From positions 706,844-770,843 of the forward strand of contig VZTG01006037.1 in the NCBI GenBank assembly GCA_013397845.1: a stretch of DNA of 64,000 nucleotides, in the 5' to 3' direction. The position numbers and the translations under genes are program-made. Of this stretch, positions 37,101-52,100 are shown piece after piece (within the stretch, counting starts at the first letter, position 1; each line of letters begins with the position of its first letter). The notes below the pieces were generated by a model, which was not told the DNA's origin, ran no database searches, and saw only the letters and a program-made list of their open reading frames with translations. The DNA is from Melanocharis versteri (lineage: Eukaryota; Chordata; Aves; Passeriformes; Melanocharitidae).

Positions 37101-40100
37101 GTGAGACTGCAGAGTCCCAGAGACTGACCACTTGTTACCAGATGTGCTACGATACAAATAGCACCCAGTAGAGTTGGGGGGGGGTGGTTTTAATGCTTCT
37201 GTAACAGGCATTTCCCCTTGCCAAACTACCTGGATGCATCTGCTTCAAAGGAAATTTGGGGAGAAAGATGAGGAGCTTCAAGAGTCTGCTCCCCACAGTT
37301 CAGCAGTCTGTGACCCCACAAGTGATTGGGACTACAGACCTGGGACATGCAGGAAAGGGTCTACACTGGAGCCACCTTGCAAACTGCTCCTCAGCCTCTG
37401 CAACAAGGACTGAGGACCAGAAAGGAGTGAGGTCACTTAGGAGAGGAAAGAGGCTCTGTCCTGAATGCTAATGAAGGTCCCATAGGAACTGGATCTAGGA
37501 GTACTGGCCATGCTATCACAAGGTGCTGGATGCATCCCATCTGGATAGCAAATTTAGACCTTAAGCCCAGGGCTTGTGTGGTTGATAACAAGGACATGCA
37601 TCTGCAGAGAGGAGGTGTCTGCATCTTTGGTCTCTCTACTGACAGAGCAATATCAAAGCTGCAGGGAAAACATGACTGTCCTCTGAAATGCTTGGGACAT
37701 GGTCCTTCATGGAAAAAACCCTGGGTTCCTCCCCACTCCCTGGCCTAACTTGTGGATTTTTGGGGTGTGTTTTGGTTTGTTTTCTGATTGTGTCAAACAT
37801 TTTTCAGGGATATGCATCAACCCATCAAAGCTTAAACTCCTGCTAATTTTTTTCACTGGCATTTCCACCTGCAGCTGCTTCCAGAACCTGCCCTTTGGGA
37901 ACTTGGATTTCTCGCCTTTCCATTTAATGACATTCAAGGCCGCCTTGGCCTGCTTCAGCTCCTTCACTTTGCTCTTCTTGATGGCTTTGTACTGCACTAG
38001 AATGACTTTGATGTTGCCCTTGGAGGCCATATTCTCTAGGCCAGCCTTGAGCTCCAGCAGGGCCTGTGTCCCCTGCAAGACGTAGTTGGGGCTCAGGACA
38101 ACAAGCAGACGTCGGCTTTTCTGGATGAAGCTCAGGGTTTCGTCTGTGACAACTGGGAGAAAGAAACATCGAGGTGGTTAGTGATGCCCAGGAACATGCT
38201 GCTGAGCTGCTGCTGTGACACCAGGTGCCTCTTGAAGGGCACAATAAATCCCTAGGAGGCCCTCTCTAGATTACACTGGTTCTTCCCAGCCCTGCAAGCG
38301 ACTCCAGGTGGGACCTCCTACATCAGGGCTGGTTCCCACTACCCCATCCAGTGACATCTTCTCCATCAGCTCCAGACTACCTATAGATGCATTTCCTCCT
38401 CCCCATGCTACACAGAGATAACCAAGAGAGCTACACCTAAAAGTCACTGTACTACACATCAGTGACACCACCCAGTGCTGTGAGGAGGCCTTGTGGCCAA
38501 GAGGGCTGCTGATCTCAGGCTCAGATTTAGCTTCCTTCTAGTGAGAGGGGAAAAAGAGGCTCTCTGGAGCAAAGCAGGGAAGTTGGTTGCTGAATAACAC
38601 ATGAACTCAAGGGAAAGACTCACCCTGAAGAGGCTTCAGGAAGCCTGAATGTCTATGCTTACATCCTCCTCTGGCAGATGTCCAAAATGACTCTGGATTA
38701 CTCCCTTCACTCCTCTTGCCTCAGCTTCCCCACACAAAATAAGTATTTACACCCTCCCCGAGTGTCTTCATGGGATAATTTGCCTTGGTAATGCTATCAT
38801 CCTAATTCCTGTTACTCATTTGTCTGTTCCTGCTGCCATCATCTATGAAAGCAGATTAGAGCATTTTCAGAATTGACTCTGAGGACTCTTAGTGAAGTGT
38901 CCCAAAAATGACACCCTTTGAGCTGAAGAAATGTCATGGTAACTGTGGATCCTCTTTAATTTTCTAACATCTGCAGGTAGACTGTCCTTGGCCACCTTCC
39001 TGTAATTAATGTGAAAATCCCTTGTAAGTGCGAATCCTGGTGCTTGTACTCTGTGCTGCAGGATGTCCCACACTTCCTTGATAAGGGAACACTCTTGACT
39101 GGTCAGAAATTACAATGGAAAGTAAAATAATACTGACAGACAACTTTATTTAGCTGTCAAGCACGTTTGATTAGTTCCTGTCAGCTAACTCGCAGGATAA
39201 TCCGTCTCCCACTGTTTCTTCATCAAGGACAACATAACTCTCTACCCATGACACAGATGCACACTCTGGAGGCATGACACCAGCTGCCAAAAGCTATTTC
39301 CTGGCCCGCCGTGCTTTCCTGAGAAGGAGATTAGTCAAATCCTGGCTAAGAAGCGCCGGGGAAGCCCCAGCAGCATCATGGATGGCAGTGCAGTGACAAA
39401 CCACTCCGGCAGCACTCCGCAGGGCTGGCGCTGGCTTGGGGCTGCAGGGACTGAGGGTGGCAGAGATGGCAACGTTTGGGGGTAAGGGTGAAGGACAGAG
39501 CCCAGGAGAGCTGTGCTGCGAGGAAAATGACACCCTCCAAAGTGAACAGGGCAAGAAGCAGCAGAGGGAACAGGAGGGAGATGGACATCTGGTGAAAATG
39601 GCTCAGAGCAGGTTTGCTCTGACACTGACATCAAGCAAATTGAGCCTGGAGAGTGCCCTGCCATGTCATTCAGGCTCTATTCCAGAAGGAACAGCACCAG
39701 GACTGCAGCTGTCTCACTGAAACACATATATTTATTTACCCTCAAACTTCAAGGTGCTCCTTGATCCTGGCAACAATCTAGGAGAGAAAGATAACAGAGC
39801 CCAGACTGATTCTGCTCCCTTTGTCAGGCAGCTGGGCTGAGAATCCAGCAGTCCCTCTTGTTCTTACTCAAAAGGGACACCAGTGGATTTTCTCAGCACA
39901 GGTTTTGTCATCAGTGGGGTCCTGAGCTGAAGCCCATGAATTCGAAGTGGGGCGGTCTGCACTGGCAGAAATTCAGACTTTGAACTTTTAATAGGCACCA
40001 GGATCATACAGCCAACTCAGCCTCCAAAAAAACTGAAAATGAAGTGTGTTGCCTAGATTTGTGTCCTTGCTGCGGAGCTTGTGTGAAGGTATACTCACAA

Positions 40101-43100
40101 GCTTCCATTCTTGGTGATTCCCTACCTCCCTCAGCAGACACTATGTCCAGAACCTTGTATGATTTATCTCAAAACAGTGAAAAAAGACTACACCTTACTG
40201 AAAAGATGAGTCCCACTACCTGCAACAAAGTACTTTTAATAACAGTAGCTTAATTGTATGCCATATAAGACACAAACTCCCTAATTAACGAGGATGAATG
40301 GGACACACGCTATCTTCTCACTGATTTTGGCACCTTCCACTCCTTCCTGAAACAGACACTCCTGGTTTTTACAAGCGTTCACTATCACCCTCTGTGAGCT
40401 ACCAGTCTGATCCAGTGTAATACTTCCCCTGCCTCTTTTCTTCTAGCCTTGACTTTATCCCATTTTTTTAAGGCCGCTCAGAGGGCTTGCAAGAAGGTCA
40501 GCTGTCCGGTTCCCCATGCTGACATTCCTGCACATCACTTCTGGAGAGAGCAACTGAAACAACCAACCATCATCACTTGCCCACAGCAGCTGTTTTGGTG
40601 GCCTGGAGCATCTGCAACACTGTCATGTGAAGCAAAAACATTAGAAGACACCATAAAGAGTTCATGAACAGTGATGGGGAAAAAAAAATGAAATATAATC
40701 TGGATAGGCTTGTTGCAATCAATGATCAACACCTCAAAGAACAATAAAGAGAGGACGTGCACGGAGCACAGCCCCCTGTGAGATACTCACTTCCCCCAGG
40801 GAGGCTGTCTCTGTCGAAGATACACAGCTTGTACCCGAACTCGTTCTCCAGAACTCCGCGCAGCGTCAGCAGCACGAATTCCTCCTCCTCCGCGTTGCGC
40901 GCGTAGGACACGTACACATCGTACTCCTTCCCGTCTGGGCAGCGGGAGCACAGGGAGACACAAATGGCACAAGGGACGCCTGTGATACTGCCCATGCTGG
41001 GCCTTGGACTTGCCAGAGAAGCAAGTAGGAAGGCTCGCTTGGAGCCCAGGCACTGCAGGTTAAGGCACGTAGATTTCCACAGACCAACCTGTTCTGTCCC
41101 AGCATCTTTTGTCTTTTGACATCTTTGACTCTGCTCCCCCTCGCTGCTGTCTATCCACACGAGCAGTCCCACCAGACAGAGACTTGCACCCTGCCCACAC
41201 CCTCCGAGAGCTGCCGCACCCCTGTGGCAGGTTCACAGCACAAGCTGCAAGGGCCCAAACACCCTCCTCCTCCTCCAGAGGAGGAAATCTCACCTCAGAG
41301 TCCCTAGCCATGAACTCCCAGTAACACAGGGAAGCTGTGGAAGAACTGGGGACAGAACGGTGATTTCCACATCCATCCTTTTGGATGCCTTCCCACATTT
41401 TAAAGCAGATCACTATGGATCAGATCACGAATCCTTTACACAGAGTCACCAGGGAAACCAGGGACTTACTGAAACCTGATGACTTATCTTGACAATCTAG
41501 ATTGGATGACACAGCTAGATCAGCAGGGCAGTGCCCCAGGGAGCCTGGCATGTCCATGCTCCACCTCTGCAGAGAATAAAGAGGACTTCTTTCTCCTTCT
41601 CCCTGAGCCAAAAGCCTGACTCCTCTTGCTCTAATGAGCAATGACCCACACAATTGCATGTAGGTAGAGAAATAGAAGGTCAAAATGTCACCATGCTGTG
41701 AAGGCGGTTAAAAATAGCTTATAGGAAAATTCCTATAAGAAAACAAAGGATCTGGCCTGCAGAAGGATAAATAAATGAAAGCTCTTTAACTCCTTACCTA
41801 GAATGGTTTCGTCTGTTCCAAAATGAGCCCGATAGAAGAGGACCATTTCAAGCCAATACACATGGTAGACGACTATGAGCACCACAACAAGCAGGATGGT
41901 GGCCCCCAGGCCACAGGCCAGCTCCACGGTGTACTTGGGTGCTACAACTGAGTACAAAAATAAACAGGGGGTAAGGTTTAAAAAACAGGTCGGGCCTTCA
42001 GTTGATAAGGAGGCAGAAAGAAAAAGGCAGGAACAAGCTTGTGTCACATGCAGCCAAACATCACAGAGGAACAGCCAGGAGCCAAGCTGACCCTTCAGAG
42101 TAAGGTGGCCAAGCCAAGGCTTTTCTGACAGGACACGTGATGGCTGGCCACCCTGGAGCCCCACTCTGGATTATTAGGTCTGGTTGTGCTGGCAGAGCAA
42201 GTCCATAACTGGACTTCTGTCTCTGAGCGAGGCCATGGGAGCAGCCAGGTGGTAGAACGACCTGTTGGTGGAAGAAACCTGCACAGTCCAAAGCCAGAAC
42301 ATGAACAGGACCTTCTCAGCAGTATCAGCAAACTCTTGCGGCAACACAACTGCTCTGACTCCTAAGAGATCCAGATAAAGCATCTGCAGCAAAATACATG
42401 CAATGGTTACCATTCTCCCTCCCTATCAAACAGACACAGGTCCCGTGGCTTGTCCCAGACTGACACCCAGGATATAACTAGCCATGGCCTGACTCTTTTC
42501 TACCATGAAAGAAGAGCCAGAGTTCCTTACAGAAAAGCTGAAATGCCTGCAAACAAACAAGACAACCTGTGGGCATCAAGCCAGAACATCACAGGCCCCC
42601 TCCAACTCATACACTGCCTGTCACACCACTGCTGTTTCTTTGTAGTAAGGCCTGAAAATTTTTAACTGTATCCCTGGGCAACTCTGTTGGTGGCAGCTGA
42701 CATGCACACTGGCAAACTGCACAACAAAAGAACAACAGGGAGTGGAAACACCACCAAATTCCAATACTGGATAAGTTTCTAATAAAAATGAAATACAAAA
42801 TCAAAAATGGAAGGAATTTATCAATGTTCATTAGGTGATGAGCAGCAGAATGACATGGGAAAGAGAGGGAGATCATCCAGAAAAAGCAAGAAATGTATAT
42901 GACCCAATGTAATGAAAGAGTTGGAGCCAACATTTAGAGCCACTGGCTAAAAACTGTAAGCCAGGTGCTGAGGGGTTAGGTTCTGGCATGCCTGATGCTC
43001 CTATGGGATGTGCAGTGGGATGGGCTGCAGTGAGCTTAGCTTAAGGTTGCTCTGCCAGCAGCAGCTAGGGATGGTTCTTGGATTTTGCTGTGGAACAGAG

Positions 43101-46100
43101 CAGGAAGAAGGAGTAGTGGGTAACTATGTCTGCTCAGGGCAAACCCAGTCAACTAACCAAGAACAGGTGCTGGGAAGAAAAGAGAGGTTAGTACAGATCA
43201 GCCCACTACAAAACAGCATTTAGGCACGGATATATACAGAAAGAATCTGAATATTTCAGATTTGCTTCTGCTACATGTACAAATATTATCACCCCAGAAG
43301 AATTATATATGGAGTATGAACACACTGCCAGATGGTTTCAGCCTTTCCCAGTTATGTGTGTGGTCTATTGTTCCTTCCTAACAATCCAGAAAAGGTTTGT
43401 CTCAAAGGAATGAGACTAAAAAAGAAGGAGGGCAAGTACCAAGAGGAACAAGATCTTCCAGTAAAGACCCCCACAAGCCTTCCCGTGCTTATAATGCAGA
43501 GTAGAGGGAAGAAGGTGTCTGGCGTGAGCTACACAAGGAATGGCAGCATTCCTTGTGAGAGAGGGGAGGTCTGGTTTACAGTAAAAGCAGGTCTTGAAGC
43601 TCTAGATGAGGCTAATAAGGAGGCAGAAAAATCCGTCTTAATCAGGAAGCCTCACGCAGTTTTCACTACTGAGAGGTAGGTCTGGGAAACAAGAACAAAA
43701 TCTTTGATGAAAAAAAGACGTAGGAAAAACCCACACAGAAGAGAGCTGAATGAGTCTATACCATCCCTGCTGAGGTGGCTGTATCAAGACTGCAGCATCA
43801 CGACAGCAAGGAGTAAAACCACAGAGCATCGTGGTGTGACTGTCTCACTCCCTGAGCAATGCCAGCGAGTGCAGACTGTCTTCTGGAGGATGCCAACTGG
43901 TAGCTGTTGTGTCATGCAACACCCTCACACAACCAAATAACCTGAAGGAATTCCAAGCAGCCTGTCCCCTCAGCTCTGCTTCAGTTGTGGTACATGGATG
44001 GGAAGAGGACAACAGATCTGTCCACTCCCTTCTCTTCCCAGGAACTTGCCCACGGAAGGGCCCTTTGTTCCCTGCCTCCAGGGAGTGGTGCAGCATGACA
44101 GCAGCGCCTACAGAACAGACCGTGTTAGACAAAAAGACCTGATGGAATTCTTTGCTCCCTTACTGTTCTGCAGGGCAAGGCTCAAGGCAGGAGCAGGAGC
44201 ACCCCTCCCCGCACAGCCCTGCCCTGCAGGTGCCGTACCTTTCATGCGCACCACGGCCTGGCTGCGCTCCTCGCCTTTGGCGTTCCTGGCATAGCAAGTG
44301 TAATTCCGCTTCAGCTCCTCTGCCGTGGCTTTTGCAACGGTTAGAGTCCTTATCAGAGTTTTGTCTTCAAAATCTCTCATAATTTCACTGTAAGAGAAAA
44401 ACTACAGCATTACACATGTGAAAGTGCAGCAAGTTTTTAGCGACAGATATTACTTTCCCTGATATAATCTCTTTCTTTAAAAAGACCAAAACACAAAAAC
44501 TGGTATTTATAAATCGATATACACTTCAGATTTTAATACAGCTGCAGCTATTCCTTTATCTGATTTTCCTTAATATTTATTTTACCACTCATAATTTTCT
44601 CATTGCAGCTGTGCCACATTGCCTTTTAGAGGAAATGGAAGTTCTGGCCTATAAACAAGAAGATCTCATGAACTCAAGATTCAGAGCTCACATCACATTC
44701 CCTATGCAGTCCTGGATGAGTCGCTTTTTCTCTCTCTGCCTGAATTGACCATCTGCAAAATGGGGATACAGTATTTCCTTTTGCCTTTCCTTTTTCTACA
44801 TTGGTTTGCAAATCAACTGGGGCAGTGACTGCCTTCCATTTGTAAATCAGCATCCAGCAAATGGGACTTTGATCCTCATTTGGGTTCTTTATGTGACTGA
44901 ATCTCTATTCTTCCTAATCAATACTATGTATAATATTACATTTTTGTTTTCAGCCTCTGTTTTTCTGAAACACTTTTATCCCTTACGCTGTTTGGGAACA
45001 CTCCTCTCAATAGAATTGTCTGCCCCTGTTTTATAAGTACCACAACAGCACCAGCTATTGGCATCACTACCAGGACCTGAACAAATGATGATGTGAACTG
45101 GTTAACAAAGCTCCCTCAAATCCATCTGCAAGATATGACACTGTCCAAGTCTGGAGGCCTCCTCCTTGCAGCTCCTGGTGCTCATCACAGCATGGTGCAG
45201 ACACAGGGCCTTCTGATTAACAGGGAGACTACACACTCCGTTGGCACTGTCACATGCCTGTACCCACACAGGACCCAGGGGATTTGATACAAATGAAGGT
45301 TCACATTACACGTTACCTTTGTGTGACTTTTATCTTGGGGTCTGTGATGTCATCTGTGTTTTTCCCATCTATGGTCCACCACACTTCAGTCCGGGAGTCC
45401 TTCAGGAATGTGAAGAAAACCTCGCAGGGCAGGATAAGGTCATCACCTGCAAAGAAAGAAAGGACCATTATCTCCTAGGAGAAAAGGTACTGCAGAGCAG
45501 GAACAGCATCCCCCTTACTTTAGTGCTTTCCAAAATCCTGCCAGCCTGAGCTCTGCCTCCCTACAGGAAGGAATGAGGCCAACATCTACTTTCTGACATA
45601 AACTGTAATAACAGCTTAACATCCCTGGATATGATGATTTGTGACAGACTGATAAACAGAAAAAAATATCCTGCCTTCTCAAATGTGTTACAGATTCCTT
45701 GACTGCACCAAGTGACCCACCCAAAGGGACGTGCTCCATGCCAACCACTTCCTTGGAAAGCTGGGTAGTGTTAATCAACCCCACTGCACAGGAGACAGAT
45801 GCCATAAAGTGAAGGATCAAGCTCCACAAAAGCATTTTGGTTTGGAAACACTTCTTCAGGAATTTGACTTCTGCTCAAGATCAGACTTGGGAGTGTGAAT
45901 ATCTTTGTGATCAGCCTGTAAGTGATTTTATCTTACAGAGGACTATGGATGAAATCTGACCAAAAGAGCTGTTCTTTAAAGTGAAGACTCTGGTGCTAAT
46001 CATCATCATTGCCACCACATTTATTACAGCAACGTAATGGGACACAATCCATTTGATATAGGGAATTGCTCCAAAAAGCTATTAGGCAAAACTGATGGTG

Positions 46101-49100
46101 TGGGGGAATGGGTGAGGGAAAGGGTGTGGTACCCCATTACCCAGTGCTGCGGGGCTCTGTGAAGGAGAGCTGTCATTAATTAGGAAGTCATCAGCCAAAA
46201 AAAGGGAGAGATGAGCAAGAAATGGCTAGAAGGCTGAAGCCACTCTAGGGGTCAATAAGGGAGGATGGGAGCAAACCACAGCCAGGGCCAGGGCTGAGAC
46301 AAGGTCCTACAGGAATTCTCCTAAGCAGCTGAGTGTCCCCATTTCATCTGCTTCTGCAGCTGCAGCTCTGTATCTCCACGCCTGAATGTCTGTCTTTATT
46401 TGTGCTTGCAAAAAATCAACTTTTAAAGCTGTGCTCTCCTATTCTGGCATCGAGAACTGGCACCCCACACTGTCTACCAGGCAACTCATGGCAGCTCATG
46501 TGCTCTGCGAGGGAAAGCATCGGGGATGCAGTGGAAGGGGAGGGCTTTGTGCCTGGCTGGGTCTCCCTGTCCCACTGGCAGCCTGTGAGCGTTGGACTTT
46601 ACCTGCTTCCAGTTCGTACACAACTTTTTCATTTGGAGAGGTGAACTGTGGTGGCAAGGCCTTGTTTGGAGATCCTGCAGGAGACAACAGAGAGCCCCCG
46701 TGGGGACCCACACCTCATGAAAACCTGGAATCCTTGCAGCCTCACTCCCAATTCCCTCGCGCCACACTGCACATTCCCCAATCTAACTAGTGATGCCTTC
46801 CTGCAGCAGAGTTACGTGCACACACAAATCTAATCCTAGTCCCCAAACTCAGGGCCAGATCCAGATTTTGAGGCTCCTCCAAAGTTTAGGTAAGATAGTT
46901 TGGGCCTCTCACATCAGAAGAGCTCCATAACCTTCTCATCTCCCACAAGGCATAACCTGCACCAGTTTCTTTTTACTGCTGCTTCTAAAAACCAAAATAC
47001 AAACATCATTTCCTGTCACAAATATTTATTTCAACTCTCAAAACAGCTGTTCCTGTGGAACTCAGAATGTGTCCTACAGCTCACTAGGTTTTTAAACTCC
47101 ACAATTCCCTGGCAGGTAGGCTAAGCCTTTGTGCCTGGGACAGACATGTCCAAGCAGTGGGTACCTGGAGCTCTGCCTGCCTGATTAACAGTCTCAACCC
47201 CAGCACACACGGCTTTGAGATTCCAAGAAGATAGAGACAAGTTGGCTATAAAGGAACAATCCCACAAATAGTGACGAGCAAAGGGAACAGGAGACCATGA
47301 GCAGGAGTGCCAGGGTTATGCTTTCACATGCCAGCAGAGGGTACCCCTGGCCATCTCATGGGCTGAACCTCACCAGCCTGAGTCTGGCCTCTCTCTGTGT
47401 TTGGGGCATTAGAAATGGTGGTGGGAGAGCCCTCTACTGCAGTATGTTCTGGGCAGTCATGCAAGTCTGACTCCAGCAAGAAAAAATACTCCAGGTCACT
47501 TGGGTAATGCAGATCGAATACAGCCACAAATCAGCTGGATCCTGCAACAAACTCCTCCAGCTGTTTTTACCCCTTCTGCAGTTATCCACATGCATTTTAC
47601 GCATTTTAAAGTCATTCTTACCCACCACCTTCATCTTTATGGTTCTGGTGAGGTTATAGGTTCTTCCATGGTCCTTGAATGTCACAATGCAAGTGTAATT
47701 GCCTTTATAAGCACTGCGGACAATGCCAATGACAAGCCTGGGCCCTTGGGGGTATCGCTCATAGAAGCCATCCACCGAGTCACAGTTCTGGAGTCAGGCA
47801 GAAAAATACTTGAGTTTGGGATGCAAAAGTACAGATATTGGTTTAAATGCTACTACAAAGATCTGATTTTAAACTATTAATATGACACTTGGGATCATGA
47901 TGTAGGTCAGACCTAAATACCATGAACTTCGAGCATGTTGGAGTGTAGAGTGCTGTGTTCACCTTGAAAATGAAGTGATGAAGCAGATCACCCTAATAGC
48001 TTTATCCCACTTTAAACACAGACAATTTTATAAAGGAGAGATCTCTGATCCAGAAGTACTTTGGCAATCAAAGTGAGCACCTCAGCAGAGTGAAGAATAA
48101 AAGTAAGAAGTGACAAGAAGAAAATGATGACGTATTCACAAATGGATACTAAGACTTGTGCTGATGTACCCTGTTGATGTCCATCTTTCGGGACTAATCA
48201 AGCTCTCCTGGCTGACTTCAGCTGAGGATGAGGCCCCAGAATTTCCAAATAGCAAACGAGTATCTGTAGCACATAAACCTTAATAACTCCACTCTTTCTG
48301 CCAGGCGAGGCAGGAAAACTCTGCCAAAATACCAAGCTGGAGATCCCTTTTCAGAAAGAGGTTATGCAGATAACATCTTGATTGTTATAAAACCCAAAGA
48401 TGTGCACATTTTCTAAGAGATAATTTTTGAATGGTACATTTCCAAATCAGATACATCCTAATGGGGTAGTTTAAGACAGGGGTCATATACCATTTTTAAT
48501 GATTTTTATTAGGCATGGGATGACTTGCTGCCTGAAAAATTACTTCCAAGGGGCTTTTTGTTTCATTCTGCTAATTGATTGCCGAGATGTGAATTTCAAT
48601 GAACGATACAAGTAAAGCATTTAAACTACTGGAGTGAAACGGCTCCTCTTGGTACAAGAGGAAGTTTTTCCTGAAGGGTTTTAGAGGTGGGGTTTTTCTT
48701 TTGGGTCTTTTTAAATTATTTTTTTAGATCAGCAGATACATTTGTTTACAACTTCCCTTATTATTAAATTCATTTATACAAAATCTTCTATCTAGAAATA
48801 CAAAAGCACTTTATAGGATGTTATTAAAGAATTTATTCCCATAACTCTCTGACTTCACATCCCCTGAGACTTCTTATTCTCTACTGACTAAAGGCATCCA
48901 CCTAGAGAGAAAGAGTGAGATCAAATTTAACAAAATTGAGCTGTAATTCTGTAGGCAAGAGTCTGAGGATGGCTGGAGACAGTCTAATAACCAGAAGAGT
49001 ATGGAGGGGTGTGTATAGATGTCTATAGATCTATGTATATCATATATAGATATATGTCTCAGTCTTCAGGAAAGAGGATTGCTGAATTGTGTCAAACAAG

Positions 49101-52100
49101 ACACCCATTGTCCTTGCAGAGCCTGACGTACAACTTCACTTCCTGACCTCAGAGGATTTTGGAAAGGATGCAATTTTCATTAACGGGTGGGTTTTTTTGA
49201 AGAAGAGGGAATATGAATGACAGTTTCCTTTACAGGGAAGTGAGAGGCTCTCACAGCAGGTCAGGCACACTGCCCATAACTGAACTGAGCCACCTAAATC
49301 CCTCCTAGGAGTATTTTTCACTTGTGTGTGCTGGTCAAAAAAGCTTCAGTGTTAGCTCTCAATTCCTTTTCAAGTGCAGTTTTACCCTTGAACTCAATGG
49401 AAGCAGAGCTCTTAAAATTAGTAAAGCTTCATTAACAGCATCATCACTGGGGAGACTCTGAAACGCAGCTCCATGACTGTCATGCCAACCACTGCTTTTT
49501 CACACACACCACTGCATCCCCCTGCTGACCAAGTCAGTCCTGCTTACCAGGTACCACTTGACAGTTGGTGTCACACTGGCAGGGTAAAACCCATCAATGT
49601 CTGGACATGTGATCTTCTGATTGGCGTGCTCCAAGTAGAACATCTCCTCAGCAGGTTTTATGGAGTGGCTCACACAAGAGTGCTGGTCTTTTGGAACAAC
49701 CTCCAAGGGAAAAGCAACTTTGCTGCAGTAGGTTGTGTTCCTAAGGGTGGACAAGAACAGGGCTGATTAGTTGAAACTTGTTTACTCCTACAGCAGTGGA
49801 ATGAAATAAAAGTTACATCTGCAATAACGAGCATCACAGCGCTGATGAGGTATGTACAGCCTTAGTTGACTCATTTATAAATGGGAAAGAAAACCCCACC
49901 AGAGGTGGCCACACAAGCTCACAAAAGCCTATAAAGATGACTAACAAGCAACATCCACTCCCCTGCTGCTAAAGCAGATCATAAGGTCAAAGACACAGAC
50001 AAAAGACAACGTGAGGAAGACCAAAAAGAGCTCTTGTGCACAGCAGATGCTATGTTCATTTTGCACCACAGTTAGAGACACTTTTAATTTCCTAGAAGTC
50101 TGAATCTCATGAATCTTTGCCAAATTAGCGTGCAGTCAAAACATTACCCCTGCATCTGAAGCTATTTTTACTCTAGACATGCAGATCACTTCTTAATGGT
50201 GAGCGCCTGCGGATTTTGCCATGGGCTCAGCAATAATATTTTCATGGACACTTGCAGCAAGGAGAGGCACGCTCATTAGTGCCTGCAAGGCTCCAAGCAT
50301 TATTGCCATGTAAATTGGCTCAGCACTGAGCGGTCTTATAATTGTAACATTCTTTTCCCATTAATGCTTATGTAAATGGTCGTCTCCCCACAGAAAGATC
50401 TGGTGCTAACAGCATCATTTCCCCACCTCCACAAAAATCCTCTGCACTGAAGACCTACAGAAACTGCACCACACAACCTACCTGAGCATGCAGGTGTAAT
50501 TCCCAGTGTCATTGAGAAGAGCAGGCCAGAACCAAAGGGTGTCTTTATCCTTACTGATGTGATTGTCCGGGAGGCGATAATTAATGGGCTCCTCCAGATC
50601 CCGGTCCTGCGCGATCCTGTACCAGATCAGGGTTAAGCCAGCAGAATGGGCTGTGCTATAGTTGTACTTCAAGAAGGTCTCAAAAAGTGGGCATTTGATC
50701 TTGGCAGGTTCCCCATCATAAATCTGGATCTGCTTCATGGTGTCCACACCCCAGTCATCGCAGCGCTCTGCAGCCAGGAAGAACAAGGTGCCTTAGGCTT
50801 GCGAGTCTGCAGGAGGAAAACAGCTCTGCCCATGCTTCCCACAGCCCTTGGTCCTGCCCCCATTAAAATCAGAGGCAAAACCACACTGTGTTCAATGAAA
50901 GCAAACTGGGCTTTTATAAAACAGAGCAAGAACATTGTGTTCATTTCTAGAGAACCTGGAAACTTCTGTTTTCATTTGTACACCTCCTACGTTTCTGCCA
51001 AGCTATTTATCTCTCATCAGGACAATAGAATAGGATATTCCTGCATAAAACTAGGCTTCCTAGAGAGCTCCAAGAAAATTTACCACAAACGTCTTATATG
51101 GGAGGATAAAATTTGGATGACAACAATGCCAGAGGTGTGTGTCCATCCATACACAATGATAGGGAAGATGGAAATAGACGTGCTGAAATAGGAGGGAAAA
51201 AAAAAACCCAACTTAAACACCAACCCTCCCTTAGAGCTGTGGGTCGCTTTCCCTGCCAGAAGAAGCTGGACTGTGGGTTCCAGAAGTGAGGACTGTCTTT
51301 CCTGTGATGGATTCATGTGACACCTGTGCACACCAGGGCAACACAATGAGAACAAGCACTAATAAGTGACACAGAGAGATTGCTGATAGTGAAGTTTAGA
51401 ACCAGAGGCTGAGGGGCAGAAGGGAAGGTATGGAGGAGGTAGCAGCAGGTTCTCTTGTATTCCCTGGCAGTGCCCAGGTGCAAACCCCATGTACAGTTCA
51501 ACAACAGGCAGTGGCTCAGTGTGGCTCACAGCAGACTTGGACTGACATAGAAACCAGCCAGCATGAGAAAAAGCTGTGTAGAGCTTTTTTTCTTTAATTA
51601 CTTTTTAAAAAAAATTATTCTTGTCATTAGCAAACAGTTTCATGACAAAAAGCACAGTCCAAACCCATTTCTCTTCCAAGGACTCCTCTCCACTCCATTC
51701 CTCCTACCCATCAGGACGTCCAGGCAGGCAGGGACTCGGTGCAAGCAAAGCACAGTAGCAGGGTGTCAGCAAACCCGAGAGCAACCTGTGCTGTCAGAGC
51801 CAACTGAGACACACGGAGAAGCTGCTGTCACTGCACCTCCTGTCTCCCCACGCTGACGAGGCAGAGCACAGCATGGCACACTTCCCAGTGCCTCTCTTGG
51901 AGCTGCTGGGAGGCATTTGCTAGGGCAGCCTGACGTCTGAGAACCCAAAATGAGTCAAACAGGAGAGGGGTGTGCTGCCTGCAGCAGTCCTTGGGAGCCA
52001 TGTCTCAGCACATCACACACAGGCTCACCAGAGCAAAACGACACTGCAAAGCCTCTCCCATTTGCAGATATTAGAAGGACTCAGACTGAGAGGAGAAACA

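Larger units (their letters stand above)
31175..37706 (-). other. Region between the two alternative last exons of IL1RAP
   Basis: 3' UTR of the ubiquitous form, and intron for the AcPb form. It holds the solo LTR, one clear and one weak CR1, and the GAGACT tandem repeat. No additional exon was recognised. Confidence 0.8.

Noticed and set aside
37699..38085. Plus-strand frame of 128 codons across the ubiquitous last exon
   Set aside because: It is the antisense shadow of the TIR exon; the minus strand carries the recognisable protein and correct splice sites.
50646..51191. 181-codon plus-strand frame over the Ig1 exon and its upstream intron
   Set aside because: It overlaps a certain minus-strand exon and has no recognisable features.
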